NCBI GenBank assembly: GCA_030680855.1
Contig: JAUXUN010000055.1
Coordinates: 41,378 to 105,377, forward strand
Source of the DNA: Aestuariivirga sp.
GTDB lineage: Bacteria; Pseudomonadota; Alphaproteobacteria; Rhizobiales; Aestuariivirgaceae
DNA: 64,000 bases
Direction of reading: 5' to 3'
The translations under genes were made by a program, and so were the position numbers. Every line of letters starts with the position of its first letter. Position 1 is the stretch's first letter. Positions 1 to 8,113 of this stretch are shown one piece after another. Below the pieces are notes generated by a model, which saw only the letters and a program-made list of their open reading frames with translations, had not been told where the DNA came from and ran no database searches.

Positions 1-275
1 GCCTGCACCGCCATGGAGATATCGGCGTGGCCAGTTATGATGATCACCGGGAGGCCCGCGGCGGTTTGGGCCAGCATGCGCTGCAGGCTCAAGCCGTCCA
101 TGTCAGGCATGCGCACGTCCAGCACGACGCAATCGGGAGCCGATTTCTGGATCCGCTCCATCGCATCTCGCGCGTTGCCGCTTGATGCTGTCTTGAAGCC
201 ATAGGTGGCAAGGACCGAGGAGAGGGACGTGCGCACCGATTGCTCGTCATCGACAATCAGTATCTTGTGCTTCAC
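1..275 (-). CDS. FixJ-like response regulator, receiver domain (partial)
   Basis: This is the N-terminal part of a two-component response regulator; the window edge removes the rest, so the output domain is unknown. The visible 91 residues form a receiver domain: ILIVDDE near the start supplies the acidic pocket, VVLDVRMPDMDG carries the phospho-accepting aspartate, and VIIITGHAD supplies the conserved Thr and flanking residues. These motifs are closest to FixJ/NarL-type or TodT-type receivers. Translation appears to begin at a GTG that overlaps the stop of the upstream kinase gene by 4 bases (GTGA), indicating translational coupling. The partner is therefore very probably the adjacent membrane histidine kinase. 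Confidence 0.85.
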   Translation of the reverse strand, partial: MKHKILIVDDEQSVRTSLSSVLATYGFKTASSGNARDAMERIQKSAPDCVVLDVRMPDMDGLSLQRMLAQTAAGLPVIIITGHADISMAVQ

Positions 276-1975
276 TTGGCCTGCTCCAAACCGGCGGACA
301 GGGGGAGCGTGAAGGCAAAGCGGGCGCCGCTGGAGACCGATTCATCGTACCAGATATCACCGCCATGGGAGCTTATGATGGTGTTGCTGAGCGAGAGCCC
401 CAGGCCCAGGCCATTGTCCTTTGAAGATTTCAGGGGCTTGAACAGCATGGCTTTCACCTCAGGCAATATGCCAGCGCCCGAATCCGTGACGGCTATTTCC
501 ACATAGCCGGGACGGGAGTCGAGAGACACGTCAAGCTTGATGTTCCGTGCCTTGCCGCGCCCCTCCAAAATGGATTCCTTGGCATTGCGCACCAGATTGA
601 GAACGACTTGTTGAATCTGCATTGCATTGCCCATGACTTGCGGAAGTTTTTCAGGCAGCCGCAAATCCCAGCTGATCCTGGAGGCGCCCAGTTCAGGCCC
701 AATCAAGTCAGAACAGGTCAAGAGAAGTTGCCGGAGATTCAGCTTCTCCTTGGTGACATCGCCGCGCTCGAGGAATTTCCGGGTTTCCCGGATCAGGCTG
801 GCGGCGACGTCAACTTCCTTGACCGCCGCGTCGATATCCGACTTCAACTCCGCGTGCTTCACCCTGCCCTTGTCGAGCTTGCGCCGCGCGGCGCGGATGA
901 AGCTGCGGATTGATGACAGGGGCTGGTTGATTTCATGGGCGAGGGCCGCGGCCATTTCGCTGGCAAGCGAAAGCCGCGAGGCCTGAAGCAGCGCTGCCTG
1001 GCTGTCACGCAGGCGGGCGTGGCTTTCCTCCAGCTCGAGCGAAATGCGCCGGCGCTCGGAGATTGTGGCCCCGAGGACAAGGCCGGTGGCGGAAAGCGAA
1101 ATCATCAGCACCTGGAGTTCGGTGGCGATGGAGGGCTCGGACACACGCCAGAGCAGAATGGCGATCATCGCGGTGTCGCTGAGGAGAATGGAAAAGGCGG
1201 CCCCCATGAACCCGTCCCTGATGGCGAACACCAGGACGGGAAGGAAAACCAGGTAGAAGAACTTGAACTTGTCGGTATCCTGAAGGCCAAAGACGATGAA
1301 GGACGTGAGCAGGATCGCCAGCGTGGAAATCCAGTGGAACAGGGTGAAGCCGGCAAAATAGCGGATCCAGCCGCGCACCGGCGAGGCCACGAAGAAAAGC
1401 GGCACGATGGTGAGTACGCCGACAACATTTCCGACCGAAAGCGTCATGGTATAATTGATCAGGTAGACCGGCGATATGTTCAGCGCCAGGGCGGCAATGA
1501 CGAGGCGGGAAATGGCCGAGGCCAGCGTCACGATCGCGGCATAGATGATGAAGAGAACAATGCTTGCCGTGGTGGTGGTCTGAAGCGAGGGCAGGAATTT
1601 CCGCATGGCTGCCGCCGAGCCGGCAAAAATCAGGGCATTGGAAACAGCCGCGACAATTTCCCAGCCGAGCGTCAGGATCGAGGGATTGGTCAGTTTGCTG
1701 GCAAGCGACGCCAGGAAAATGACCGGAAGGCTCGACCAGCCCAGAACAATGCCGCTGACGACGGCTAATCCCGCCTCGGGGTTCCACGGCGTGGAGCGAA
1801 GATCGGAAATCTGGAATATGTAGGAAATCCTGAAGAGCAACACATAGGCCAGAAAGAATGCAACATGCAGGGCGGCCTGGCGCGCCAAAGAAGGGCGCAC
1901 GCCTGACGGTGCGGAGAATGCGTTGCGTGCCAGTCCGGTGAGCACTGTGTGATCCCTGTTGTTGACCCCGCCCAA
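272..1975 (-). CDS. MASE1-type membrane sensor histidine kinase
   Basis: A sensor kinase of up to 567 residues that should phosphorylate the response regulator encoded immediately downstream. The first ~300 residues are strongly hydrophobic with 8 or more membrane segments, and the segment with WNPEAGLAVV resembles MASE1 sensor domains. The C-terminal half has an H-box (AAALAHEINQPLSSIRS, phospho-acceptor His), an N-box (VVLNLVRNAKESI), a G1 box (VTDSGAGI) and a G2 box (GLGLGLSLSN), the arrangement of FixL/TodS-like HisKA-HATPase cores. The first codon is a TTG; a GTG at 1945 preceded by GGGATC is an equally good start. The signal sensed cannot be read from the sequence. Confidence 0.9.
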   Translation of the reverse strand: MGGVNNRDHTVLTGLARNAFSAPSGVRPSLARQAALHVAFFLAYVLLFRISYIFQISDLRSTPWNPEAGLAVVSGIVLGWSSLPVIFLASLASKLTNPSILTLGWEIVAAVSNALIFAGSAAAMRKFLPSLQTTTTASIVLFIIYAAIVTLASAISRLVIAALALNISPVYLINYTMTLSVGNVVGVLTIVPLFFVASPVRGWIRYFAGFTLFHWISTLAILLTSFIVFGLQDTDKFKFFYLVFLPVLVFAIRDGFMGAAFSILLSDTAMIAILLWRVSEPSIATELQVLMISLSATGLVLGATISERRRISLELEESHARLRDSQAALLQASRLSLASEMAAALAHEINQPLSSIRSFIRAARRKLDKGRVKHAELKSDIDAAVKEVDVAASLIRETRKFLERGDVTKEKLNLRQLLLTCSDLIGPELGASRISWDLRLPEKLPQVMGNAMQIQQVVLNLVRNAKESILEGRGKARNIKLDVSLDSRPGYVEIAVTDSGAGILPEVKAMLFKPLKSSKDNGLGLGLSLSNTIISSHGGDIWYDESVSSGARFAFTLPLSAGLEQAK

Positions 1976-2020
1976 ACTACCTTATGCGGCGGGCAGTGCC
2001 AAACGCTGATTACCGAAGAA

Positions 2021-2464
2021 TTATTTGGCGCTTCTTGGCTTCTTCGCGGCGCGGGCGGGAGAGGTTTTGGCGGGCTTTGCCGTGTTCAGCGCCACGGCGG
2101 CGCGAATGAGCACCTTGAAGGCAGTTTCATTGATCTTGCCACCCTCAGGAAAATCAATGGCGCGCCGCACCTTGCCTTCAAGGCTGGAGTTGAACAGGTG
2201 TTTCGGGTCCACCAACGAAGCGCCCCTGGCGAAGGTGGTCTTCACCGCAGCCTTGTAGGTCTCGCCGGTGCAGATGATCCCGGCATGCGACCACACCGGA
2301 ATGCCCCACTTCCACTCCTCGGCCACTTCCGGGTCGGCCTCTCTGATGAGAGCCCGGATGCGGGCGAGCGTCACTCCACGCCAGTCATTGAGCTCCTTGA
2401 GGTGAGCGTCGATCAGCTTGGAGGGAGGGGTTTTTGCGTTACTCTTTGCGACAGCTTTCTTCAT
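2021..2464 (-). CDS. DUF1801 (YdhG-like) family protein
   Basis: A 147-residue soluble protein of the DUF1801 family. The core contains EWKWGIPVWSHAGIICTGETYK and FARGASLVDPKHLF, matching the family pattern in which a small alpha/beta domain precedes a helical tail. The C-terminus is a Lys/Ala/Pro-rich tail (AKPAKTSPARAAKKPRSAK), which suggests nucleic-acid or polyanion contact. The biochemical role of the family is not established. I chose the ATG at 2464, 4 bases after the stop of the upstream HTH gene; an upstream in-frame ATG at 2479 would overlap that gene. The two genes form one transcription unit controlled by the palindromic promoter upstream. Confidence 0.75.
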   Translation of the reverse strand: MKKAVAKSNAKTPPSKLIDAHLKELNDWRGVTLARIRALIREADPEVAEEWKWGIPVWSHAGIICTGETYKAAVKTTFARGASLVDPKHLFNSSLEGKVRRAIDFPEGGKINETAFKVLIRAAVALNTAKPAKTSPARAAKKPRSAK

Positions 2465-2468
2465 CGTT

Positions 2469-2768
2469 CTAAGCCGCATGCTTCAGTGTGCGGCGGACAA
2501 CGCCGGGGTCTTTGCTCAGCATGGTGAGCAACACGCGCGCCGGGCCATCCGGCATGCGGCGGCCCTGCTCCCAGTTCCGCAGTGTGGCGACGGAGACGCC
2601 GATCTCACGGGCGAACGCGGCCTGGCTCAGGCCCGCTTTCGCACGGATGGCAGCCGCATCGATGGCACGCGGAATGTGAATGCGCCCGCCTTTCAGCTTT
2701 CCCGCGCGGACAAAGCCGCTCGCTTCCTTGAGACCCTTGATCAGGCCGTCAAAATCGGGTTTCTTCAT
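2469..2768 (-). CDS. HigA-type XRE repressor/antitoxin, no toxin partner visible
   Basis: A 99-residue DNA-binding protein. Residues ~35-80 are a helix-turn-helix (IRAKAGLSQAAFAREIGVSVATLRNWEQGRR) followed by the PDGPARVLL tail typical of HigA/NadS antitoxins. The start is the ATG at 2768 with AGGAG 9 bases upstream; the reading frame stays open further upstream but crosses the promoter. HigA-type antitoxins usually follow a RelE/HigB toxin gene, but here the promoter lies immediately upstream and no toxin-like ORF exists on either side. The gene is instead followed after 4 bases by a DUF1801 gene. Autoregulation through the palindrome at 2829-2864 is inferred. Confidence 0.8.
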   Translation of the reverse strand: MKKPDFDGLIKGLKEASGFVRAGKLKGGRIHIPRAIDAAAIRAKAGLSQAAFAREIGVSVATLRNWEQGRRMPDGPARVLLTMLSKDPGVVRRTLKHAA

Positions 2769-2826
2769 TTCACGCTCCTGAACTGCCTCAAACAGTCCGT
2801 TTCGAAGCCGGGACAAATACGCATGT

Positions 2827-2864
2827 CCTATACGCCATTGGCGGATATACGTCAATGGCGTATA
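2827..2864 (-). promoter_or_regulatory. Palindromic operator-promoter of the HigA-like gene
   Basis: Perfect 12-bp inverted repeats (TATACGCCATTG at 2829-2840 and its complement at 2853-2864) flank a 12-bp spacer. On the minus strand a TTGACG hexamer (2855-2850) and a TATAGG hexamer (2832-2827) are separated by exactly 17 bases, so both promoter elements overlap the repeat arms. A repressor dimer bound here would occlude RNA polymerase. This is the expected design for an autoregulated antitoxin. Confidence 0.75.
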
Positions 2865-3267
2865 CTACTCAAGCGTTGGCGCACCGGAAAGTTGAGCGGA
2901 ACCGAAACCAGTAAAATCCGACGCCATTCCCACCGCGCGGCGTGAATGCGTCAGAGGCGTTTTGGGTTGCGGTTAACGCTCTGCCAATTGCACATTTAAA
3001 TGCATGTGAATGGCCATTTTTTCTCGGTTTATGCACCTTACGATACCTTCTAACTAACATTCGAATCGCTAATTACTCACTATAACGTCATATAAAGTGG
3101 ATTTTAAACCGTGATTTTAAGAATTAAAATTGATTATTGTCAATATGTTATGTCTGTATTCATATTTTTTTGTTGCATTTATCCAAATTTCATACAATTA
3201 TATTCACGCTGTGACAAACGCAAGGAAGTTGCGGCATCGGACATTCACAAACAGAAGGAAGTGAACC
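2865..3267. other. AT-rich intergenic region upstream of the DGQNR-motif gene
   Basis: No credible gene is present. Roughly 2990-3240 is much richer in A and T than the flanking DNA, with runs of T and several TATA-like stretches. It probably holds the promoter of the rightward gene at 3268. Its composition marks this locus as a likely horizontally acquired segment. Confidence 0.5.
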
Positions 3268-4197
3268 ATGGCTACAAATATTGCTACTATTCGCCCGCCC
3301 TCGGCTGAGAAGGCGGAACGCAAGATCAAGGCTAATATGCCGCTCGCCGAGCAAATCGCGACTCTCGGAGAACTGATTTCCCACCCGCCGACTAACAGCC
3401 GTGTCATTGATTTTGGTCCCAAGCTGGCTGAGTATGTGTTGACTGAGCTCAATCCGCACAACCGGCCAATGAAATCGGCTAAGATCAAGAAATACACGTC
3501 CGATCTTCTCGAAGGGCGCTGGGGCCTGACGGGTGACACGATAAAGTTTGGGTCTGACGGATTCTTGAAAGACGGACAGAACCGCTTGGCCGCAAGCGTT
3601 CGCGCGGGCAAAGCACTAACAACGCATGTGGTTTTCGGAATCCAGCCCGACTTGTTTGCCCGAATGGATATTGGCAAGAACCGCACGGGTGGCGATGTGT
3701 TCGCAATTGCCAAGATCAACTATGCCGGTCATGTGGCCGCTGCGGTGCGCTGGTTGCTCATTTTGACGAGCGACGATGCGGCGGATCGCGGCGCACAATT
3801 CTCAAACGAAGAACTGTTGACTGCCTATCGCGAAAATTTTGACGCCGAGCGGCTCGAACATTCGATCATCGCCGCGCTTGCGGTTCGCAAGACTTGTGGT
3901 CACCCAATTGGTCCGCTCGCGGCCCTTCACTACCTCTTCGCTGATCGTGACGAAAGGTTGGCGGATGAATTCTATGACCAATGGGCAAGCGGCCGCGCCA
4001 AGAAGGTCCGCGCTCCTACGCGCTCTTTGCAAAGCCGTCTCGTCGAAATCGCCGCCACTAGCAACAATCGCGTACATGAGAACGTCCGCAACGCCCTGAT
4101 TATCAAGGCATGGAATGCGTTTAAGCAACGGCGTACGGTTACGAAGGCTGAAATGCAGCACTCAATTAGTGATCCAATGCCGGAGATCGCGGGCTAG
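3268..4197 (+). CDS. ParB-like DGQNR-motif protein (phage/plasmid-type, function unknown)
   Basis: A 309-residue soluble protein. Residues ~60-135 contain KYTSDLLEGRW, DGFLKDGQNRLAA and GIQPDLFARMDIGKNRTGGD. The DGQ(N/H)R motif followed by a GKxRTxGD segment is the signature of a ParB-like family found in phages, plasmids and genomic islands. The C-terminal half is helical and unrecognised. The start ATG has AAGGAAG 8-9 bases upstream. The gene stands alone, in AT-rich surroundings, between a HigA-like regulator and the phosphonate operon. It may be the remnant of a mobile element; a role in DNA binding or nucleotide hydrolysis is only suggested by the motif. Confidence 0.7.
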   Translation: MATNIATIRPPSAEKAERKIKANMPLAEQIATLGELISHPPTNSRVIDFGPKLAEYVLTELNPHNRPMKSAKIKKYTSDLLEGRWGLTGDTIKFGSDGFLKDGQNRLAASVRAGKALTTHVVFGIQPDLFARMDIGKNRTGGDVFAIAKINYAGHVAAAVRWLLILTSDDAADRGAQFSNEELLTAYRENFDAERLEHSIIAALAVRKTCGHPIGPLAALHYLFADRDERLADEFYDQWASGRAKKVRAPTRSLQSRLVEIAATSNNRVHENVRNALIIKAWNAFKQRRTVTKAEMQHSISDPMPEIAG

Positions 4198-4210
4198 TCT
4201 CGCGCGGTGT

Positions 4211-4237
4211 GCCCGCCGGATGTTTTGTTCGGCGGGC
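4211..4237 (+). terminator. Hairpin downstream of the ParB-like gene
   Basis: GCCCGCCG at 4211-4218 pairs perfectly with CGGCGGGC at 4230-4237 around an 11-base T-rich loop, 13 bases after the stop codon of the rightward gene. It lacks a clear T-tract after the stem, so termination is plausible but not certain. Confidence 0.5.
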
Positions 4238-4340
4238 GACTTCAGTCGCTCCATCGTCATATCGAAGTTGATCGCCGATATGAACCGTTGCCGATTCTTG
4301 GCGACCGTTCAAGTCAGGTGCGCCTCGCACTGGTTATCAC

Positions 4341-4742
4341 TTACAGCTTTTCTCCAGGCAGCTTGCTCGCCTGTTTCACCCAGGCAGTGAACTGTTTTTC
4401 GTCGAGTTGATCGTCCTCGCGGATGTCGAGGTAGCGCACGTGCTGTTGCTTGGACTTGCCGGGCGGGACGGGGCTGAGCGAGGCGCCGCGGAAGAAGGCC
4501 ACTTTCACGTAGTTGGTGAAGACATGGATGCCGAGGAACCATGCCCCCTCCTCCACTCCGTAGAGCGGCGAGTTGTATTTGACTGCCTTGTGTACGCCGG
4601 GGACGGTGCGCGTGATGAGCTTGTCGAGCTTGCGGCCGACCTTGCTTTTCCAGCCCGGGATGGCGGCGATGTAAGCCTTGACGGGCGCATTGCCGTAGCC
4701 TTTGGCGATTTGCGGGTTGCCGCCTGAGAGAAGTTTCGCCAT
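4341..4742 (-). CDS. DUF1801 (YdeI-like) family protein
   Basis: A 133-residue soluble protein of the DUF1801 fold. The segment HKAVKYNSPLYGVEEGAWF, then FTNYVKVAFFRGASLSPVPPG, matches the family core in which aromatic and basic residues line a pocket of unknown ligand. It is the last gene of the phosphonate operon, starting 13 bases after the stop of the PLP-lyase gene, so it is probably co-transcribed with 2-aminoethylphosphonate uptake. The start is the ATG of MAKLLS at 4742; a longer upstream frame overlaps the PLP enzyme and is a shadow. No link between this family and phosphonate metabolism is known to me. Confidence 0.75.
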   Translation of the reverse strand: MAKLLSGGNPQIAKGYGNAPVKAYIAAIPGWKSKVGRKLDKLITRTVPGVHKAVKYNSPLYGVEEGAWFLGIHVFTNYVKVAFFRGASLSPVPPGKSKQQHVRYLDIREDDQLDEKQFTAWVKQASKLPGEKL

Positions 4743-4755
4743 CCCGTTGACGCCT

Positions 4756-6111
4756 TTATCCGGCTTCGGCGCGGATGGCGCGCACGACAATTCCGAGCCC
4801 CTCGGCCAGGTCGCTTTCGGCGATGGTGAGCGGCGGGCAGAGGGTGAGGACATTTCCGCCGCCGTTCTTGAAGCTGAGGTTCTCCGACAGGCAGCGATAG
4901 AGCACGCGGCTGGCCAGCCTGGCGGAAGGTTGTCCGCCGTGATCCTGAAGCTCCACGCCGAAATACAATCCAAGGCCGCGCACGTCGCGCACGGCGGGGT
5001 GGCCGTCAAGCTCGCTCCGCAGCCAGCCGAGGTATTGGTCTCCAAGGTTGCGGGCGCGCGCCGCCAAGCCTTCGCCTTCGATGACATCCAGGGTGGCCAG
5101 GGCCGCGGCACAGCCAACGGAACTCTTCTCATGGGTATAGTGGCCAAGCGCGCCCGCCGCTGCGACGTCGAGATCGCCCCGGCCAATCATCGCCGCCATG
5201 GGCATGATGGCCCCACCCAGCCCCTTGCCGATCACCAGAATATCGGGAACAGCGCCCACCTGCTCGCAGAGGAACATGGTGCCGCTGCGGCCCAGGGCGC
5301 TGGGTATCTCGTCGAAGATCAGCAACGCGCCATGGCGGTCGCAGGAGGCGCGGACGCGGGGCCAGAAATCAGCGGGCACCGGTTCCACCGTGGTCCAGCG
5401 CATGGGCTCGGCCAGAACGGCGGCAACATCGCCCTGCACTTCCAGCACATAGTCGATGTAGTCAGCCAGCCGCTCATGGGCATGGCCGTCATTGCCGAAG
5501 AATCGCGCGGCCAGTCCCGGCGGCGGCACATGCTCCGCACCCGGCATGAGCGGGCCGGCATTGGCGCGAAACAGCGCCTCGCCACCCACGGCAATCGAAT
5601 CCAGGTTGGCGCCATGGAAGGAGTCCCACATGCTCACGGTCTTGTGGCGGCCGGTGGCACAGCGCGCCAGCTTGAGCGCCATGGAAATGGCCGCGGCCCC
5701 GCTTGGCGCAAACAAAACCTTGGCATTGGCCATGGGGGCAAGCTGCGACAGGCGCCGCGCCAGGTCAACGGCATGGCGGTTGGTGTAGCGGCGCGGCGAG
5801 AACGGGAGTGCATCAATCGCGGCCTTGACGGCGGCCACCACCGTGGGATGGCCATAGCCCACCTGGTGCACGGCGTTGCCATGGAAATCGAGAATGCGCC
5901 GGCCCTGGCTGTCGATGAGGTGGCTGCCGCTCGCTCCTTTGAGCGCATTCAGGCAGGGCGTGGAGAGCGACTGGCGGAAAAAATAGCGCTCGTCCTCATC
6001 GAGCAAGGCCCGGGTCGCGGCGTCAATATGCGCATCGGACCATTCCCGGCGCTCGGGCGCCAGGTTGATGTCACCCTCGCTGTGGAACGCGCCGGGTTTG
6101 CCTTCCGCCAT
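4756..6111 (-). CDS. pbfA: PbfA-like (R)-1-hydroxy-2-aminoethylphosphonate ammonia-lyase
   Basis: A 451-residue class III PLP-dependent enzyme of fold type I. Visible hallmarks are LDFHGNAVHQVGYGHP near residue 73, FAPSGAAAISMALKLAR for phosphate binding, LIFDEIPSALGR with the PLP-contacting Asp, and VIGKGLGG with the Schiff-base Lys. The sequence resembles the family that contains PbfA, which converts (R)-1-hydroxy-2-aminoethylphosphonate to phosphonoacetaldehyde and ammonia. The context supports this: the ATG lies 1 base after the stop of a 2-aminoethylphosphonate permease gene. Databases often call such proteins aspartate aminotransferases. An ordinary omega-aminotransferase remains the alternative. 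phnW, phnX and phnY are not in the window. Confidence 0.72.
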   Translation of the reverse strand: MAEGKPGAFHSEGDINLAPERREWSDAHIDAATRALLDEDERYFFRQSLSTPCLNALKGASGSHLIDSQGRRILDFHGNAVHQVGYGHPTVVAAVKAAIDALPFSPRRYTNRHAVDLARRLSQLAPMANAKVLFAPSGAAAISMALKLARCATGRHKTVSMWDSFHGANLDSIAVGGEALFRANAGPLMPGAEHVPPPGLAARFFGNDGHAHERLADYIDYVLEVQGDVAAVLAEPMRWTTVEPVPADFWPRVRASCDRHGALLIFDEIPSALGRSGTMFLCEQVGAVPDILVIGKGLGGAIMPMAAMIGRGDLDVAAAGALGHYTHEKSSVGCAAALATLDVIEGEGLAARARNLGDQYLGWLRSELDGHPAVRDVRGLGLYFGVELQDHGGQPSARLASRVLYRCLSENLSFKNGGGNVLTLCPPLTIAESDLAEGLGIVVRAIRAEAG

Positions 6112-6112
6112 G

Positions 6113-8113
6113 TCAGCGGGCCCGCCAGGCCTGGGTGCGCCTGAGCAGCCCGCGCGAGGCGAGATAATGCAGGCCCCGGGCGGTGACGTTGGTATAGAAA
6201 ATCATCATGCCCATGGCGGCGGCGGAGGCCACGTCGCCCGCGTCGTCCATGTTGAGCACCGCCACGGAGGCGAGCTTGGTTGCGGGTGAATAGAGAAACA
6301 CCACCGCCGACACGGTGGTCATGGCATTGACGAAGAGATAGATCGAGATGTCGAGCAGCGGCGGCATGCAAACGGGCACCGTCACCCGGCTGAACAGGCG
6401 CCACGCCGGCTGCTTCAGCGAGGCCGAAACGCTTTCGAATTCCGGATCGAGCTGTTTCAGCGCCGTCACCGCCGTCAGGTGCGAGACCGTATAGAAGTGG
6501 GTGATCGAGCTGATGACGAGGATGGCCATGGTGCCGTAGAGGAAGTTCAGCGGGTTGGCCGGATCGTTGAAGAAGAAGATGTAGGAGAGGCCGAGCACCA
6601 TGCCGGGCACCGCCAGCGGCATGATCGCCAGCATGTGCAGCAGGCTGCGGCCGGCTTTCATGCCCTGGAGCTTTTCGACGATGTAGGCGCCGATGAAGAC
6701 GATGCCGGTGCCGGCCAGCGCCACATAGAGCGCCATGCGCATGGAGTTGAAATAGGCTTCCCAGCCGCCGCCGTCGGTGCGGCTGAAATCATAGTTCCGG
6801 AGGCCGAAGCTCAGGTCATAGGGCCAGAGCTTCACCAGGGCGGCGAACTGGCAGACGAGCAGGATGCCGGCGATGAACACCGCCACCATTATGCAGAACA
6901 GCAGCGCCATCCGGTCGGCAAAAGCATTGGGCGTGGGGGCGAAGGGCACCGACCTTGCCGACAGCGTGGACTGCTGGCGGCGCTGGACAATGCGGTCCAC
7001 GGCGAAGGCAATAACCGCGGGGATCAGCAGCACGACGGAGACCACCGCACCCATTTCGAAGTTCTGCTGGCCGATCACCTGCTTGTAGATATCCACCGCC
7101 AGGACGTTGAACTGGCCGCCGATCACCTTGGGCAGGCCGAAATCGGTGATGACCAGGGTGAAGGTCACAAAGATTGCCGAGATCAGGCCATAGCGGGCGC
7201 CGGGCAGCGTGACGCTGATAAAGCGTTTCCACGGGCTGGCCTTGAGCGCGATCGAGGCTTCATGCAGCCTGGCATCGGACAGCGACAGGGCGGTGGCGAT
7301 GATGATGAAGGCGTGCGGAAAGGAAAAGAACACCGAGCCGATGACAATGCCGATGGGGCCATAGATCGAATGGCCCATGAGCAGCGGCGTGAGAAAGCCC
7401 TGCTTGCCGAACATGTAGACCAGCGCGATGCCCGGCAGCAGCGACGGCACCAGAATCGGAATCATAACAATGAGCCGGAACGCGCCCTTGAACGGCATCA
7501 CGGTCATGGCGAGCGCATAGGCAAAGCCGAAAGCCAGGACCACGGTGAAGGCCGTGGTAATGGCGGCGATGAACAGCGAGTTGCTGATCGAATTGACCAG
7601 CGTGGGCGTGGAGAAATAGGTGACGTAGTTGTCGAGGCCGCGGCTTGGGGCGGGCCGCATCATGACCTTGCGAAACTCATTGGCCGGATATTCATGCCAA
7701 TCAGTGCCGGTAATGCGGAGCGAGCCGGCGAGATGGAATGCGCCCTCCTCCGCATTGCGGAAGCGGTAGACCTCAGTGCCGCGGAAGCTGTAGCCTGGGA
7801 CAAAGTCAACGACCGCGAGGCGGCCGTCGGTGCCGGAGGTGAGCTTCGGCAGCTTGGCGGGATCAAGTTGTGCCGCAAGCTCCGAGATCTTCCGGGCGGG
7901 CTGCCAGCCTTGCCCTGCATCCACCTGCATTTCAAAGGATGCAAGGTTGAAGCGATATGTGGTCATCGACTTGGACAGCATCGTGTAAAGCGGCCAGGCC
8001 AGCGTCAGGATCAGATAGAGGGCAATCACCGCCATGAAGACCAGCTGCAGGATCCGGTCGCGGTCGATGGCCAGGGCCGGGCGCGCCGCCGGGGCTATGG
8101 CGCTCTCAGCCAC
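6113..8113 (-). CDS. phnU: Fused 2-aminoethylphosphonate ABC transporter permease
   Basis: An inner-membrane permease of 666 residues with two binding-protein-dependent transport domains in one chain, the fused arrangement of putative 2-aminoethylphosphonate importers. After a first membrane segment (residues ~20-45) there is an extracytoplasmic stretch of about 130 residues (around DAGQGWQPARK and TDWHEYPANEF), then two sets of ~6 membrane segments, each with an EAA-like loop (EASIALKASPWKRF; ESVSASLKQPAWRLF). I place the start at the GTG at 8113, overlapping the ATPase gene by 8 bases; the longer frame runs inside that gene and is spurious. The inserted periplasmic region makes it longer than fused permeases I would expect at ~550 residues. 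Confidence 0.85.
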   Translation of the reverse strand: MAESAIAPAARPALAIDRDRILQLVFMAVIALYLILTLAWPLYTMLSKSMTTYRFNLASFEMQVDAGQGWQPARKISELAAQLDPAKLPKLTSGTDGRLAVVDFVPGYSFRGTEVYRFRNAEEGAFHLAGSLRITGTDWHEYPANEFRKVMMRPAPSRGLDNYVTYFSTPTLVNSISNSLFIAAITTAFTVVLAFGFAYALAMTVMPFKGAFRLIVMIPILVPSLLPGIALVYMFGKQGFLTPLLMGHSIYGPIGIVIGSVFFSFPHAFIIIATALSLSDARLHEASIALKASPWKRFISVTLPGARYGLISAIFVTFTLVITDFGLPKVIGGQFNVLAVDIYKQVIGQQNFEMGAVVSVVLLIPAVIAFAVDRIVQRRQQSTLSARSVPFAPTPNAFADRMALLFCIMVAVFIAGILLVCQFAALVKLWPYDLSFGLRNYDFSRTDGGGWEAYFNSMRMALYVALAGTGIVFIGAYIVEKLQGMKAGRSLLHMLAIMPLAVPGMVLGLSYIFFFNDPANPLNFLYGTMAILVISSITHFYTVSHLTAVTALKQLDPEFESVSASLKQPAWRLFSRVTVPVCMPPLLDISIYLFVNAMTTVSAVVFLYSPATKLASVAVLNMDDAGDVASAAAMGMMIFYTNVTARGLHYLASRGLLRRTQAWRAR

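Noticed and set aside
3111..3308. 65-codon frame in the AT-rich patch
   Set aside because: It overlaps the supported ParB-like gene in another frame and reflects low GC rather than coding.
4702..6144. Long rightward open frame of 480 codons opposite the PbfA-like gene
   Set aside because: Composition is His/Gln/Arg/Gly-rich with no motif; it is the antisense of a well-supported PLP enzyme in GC-rich DNA.
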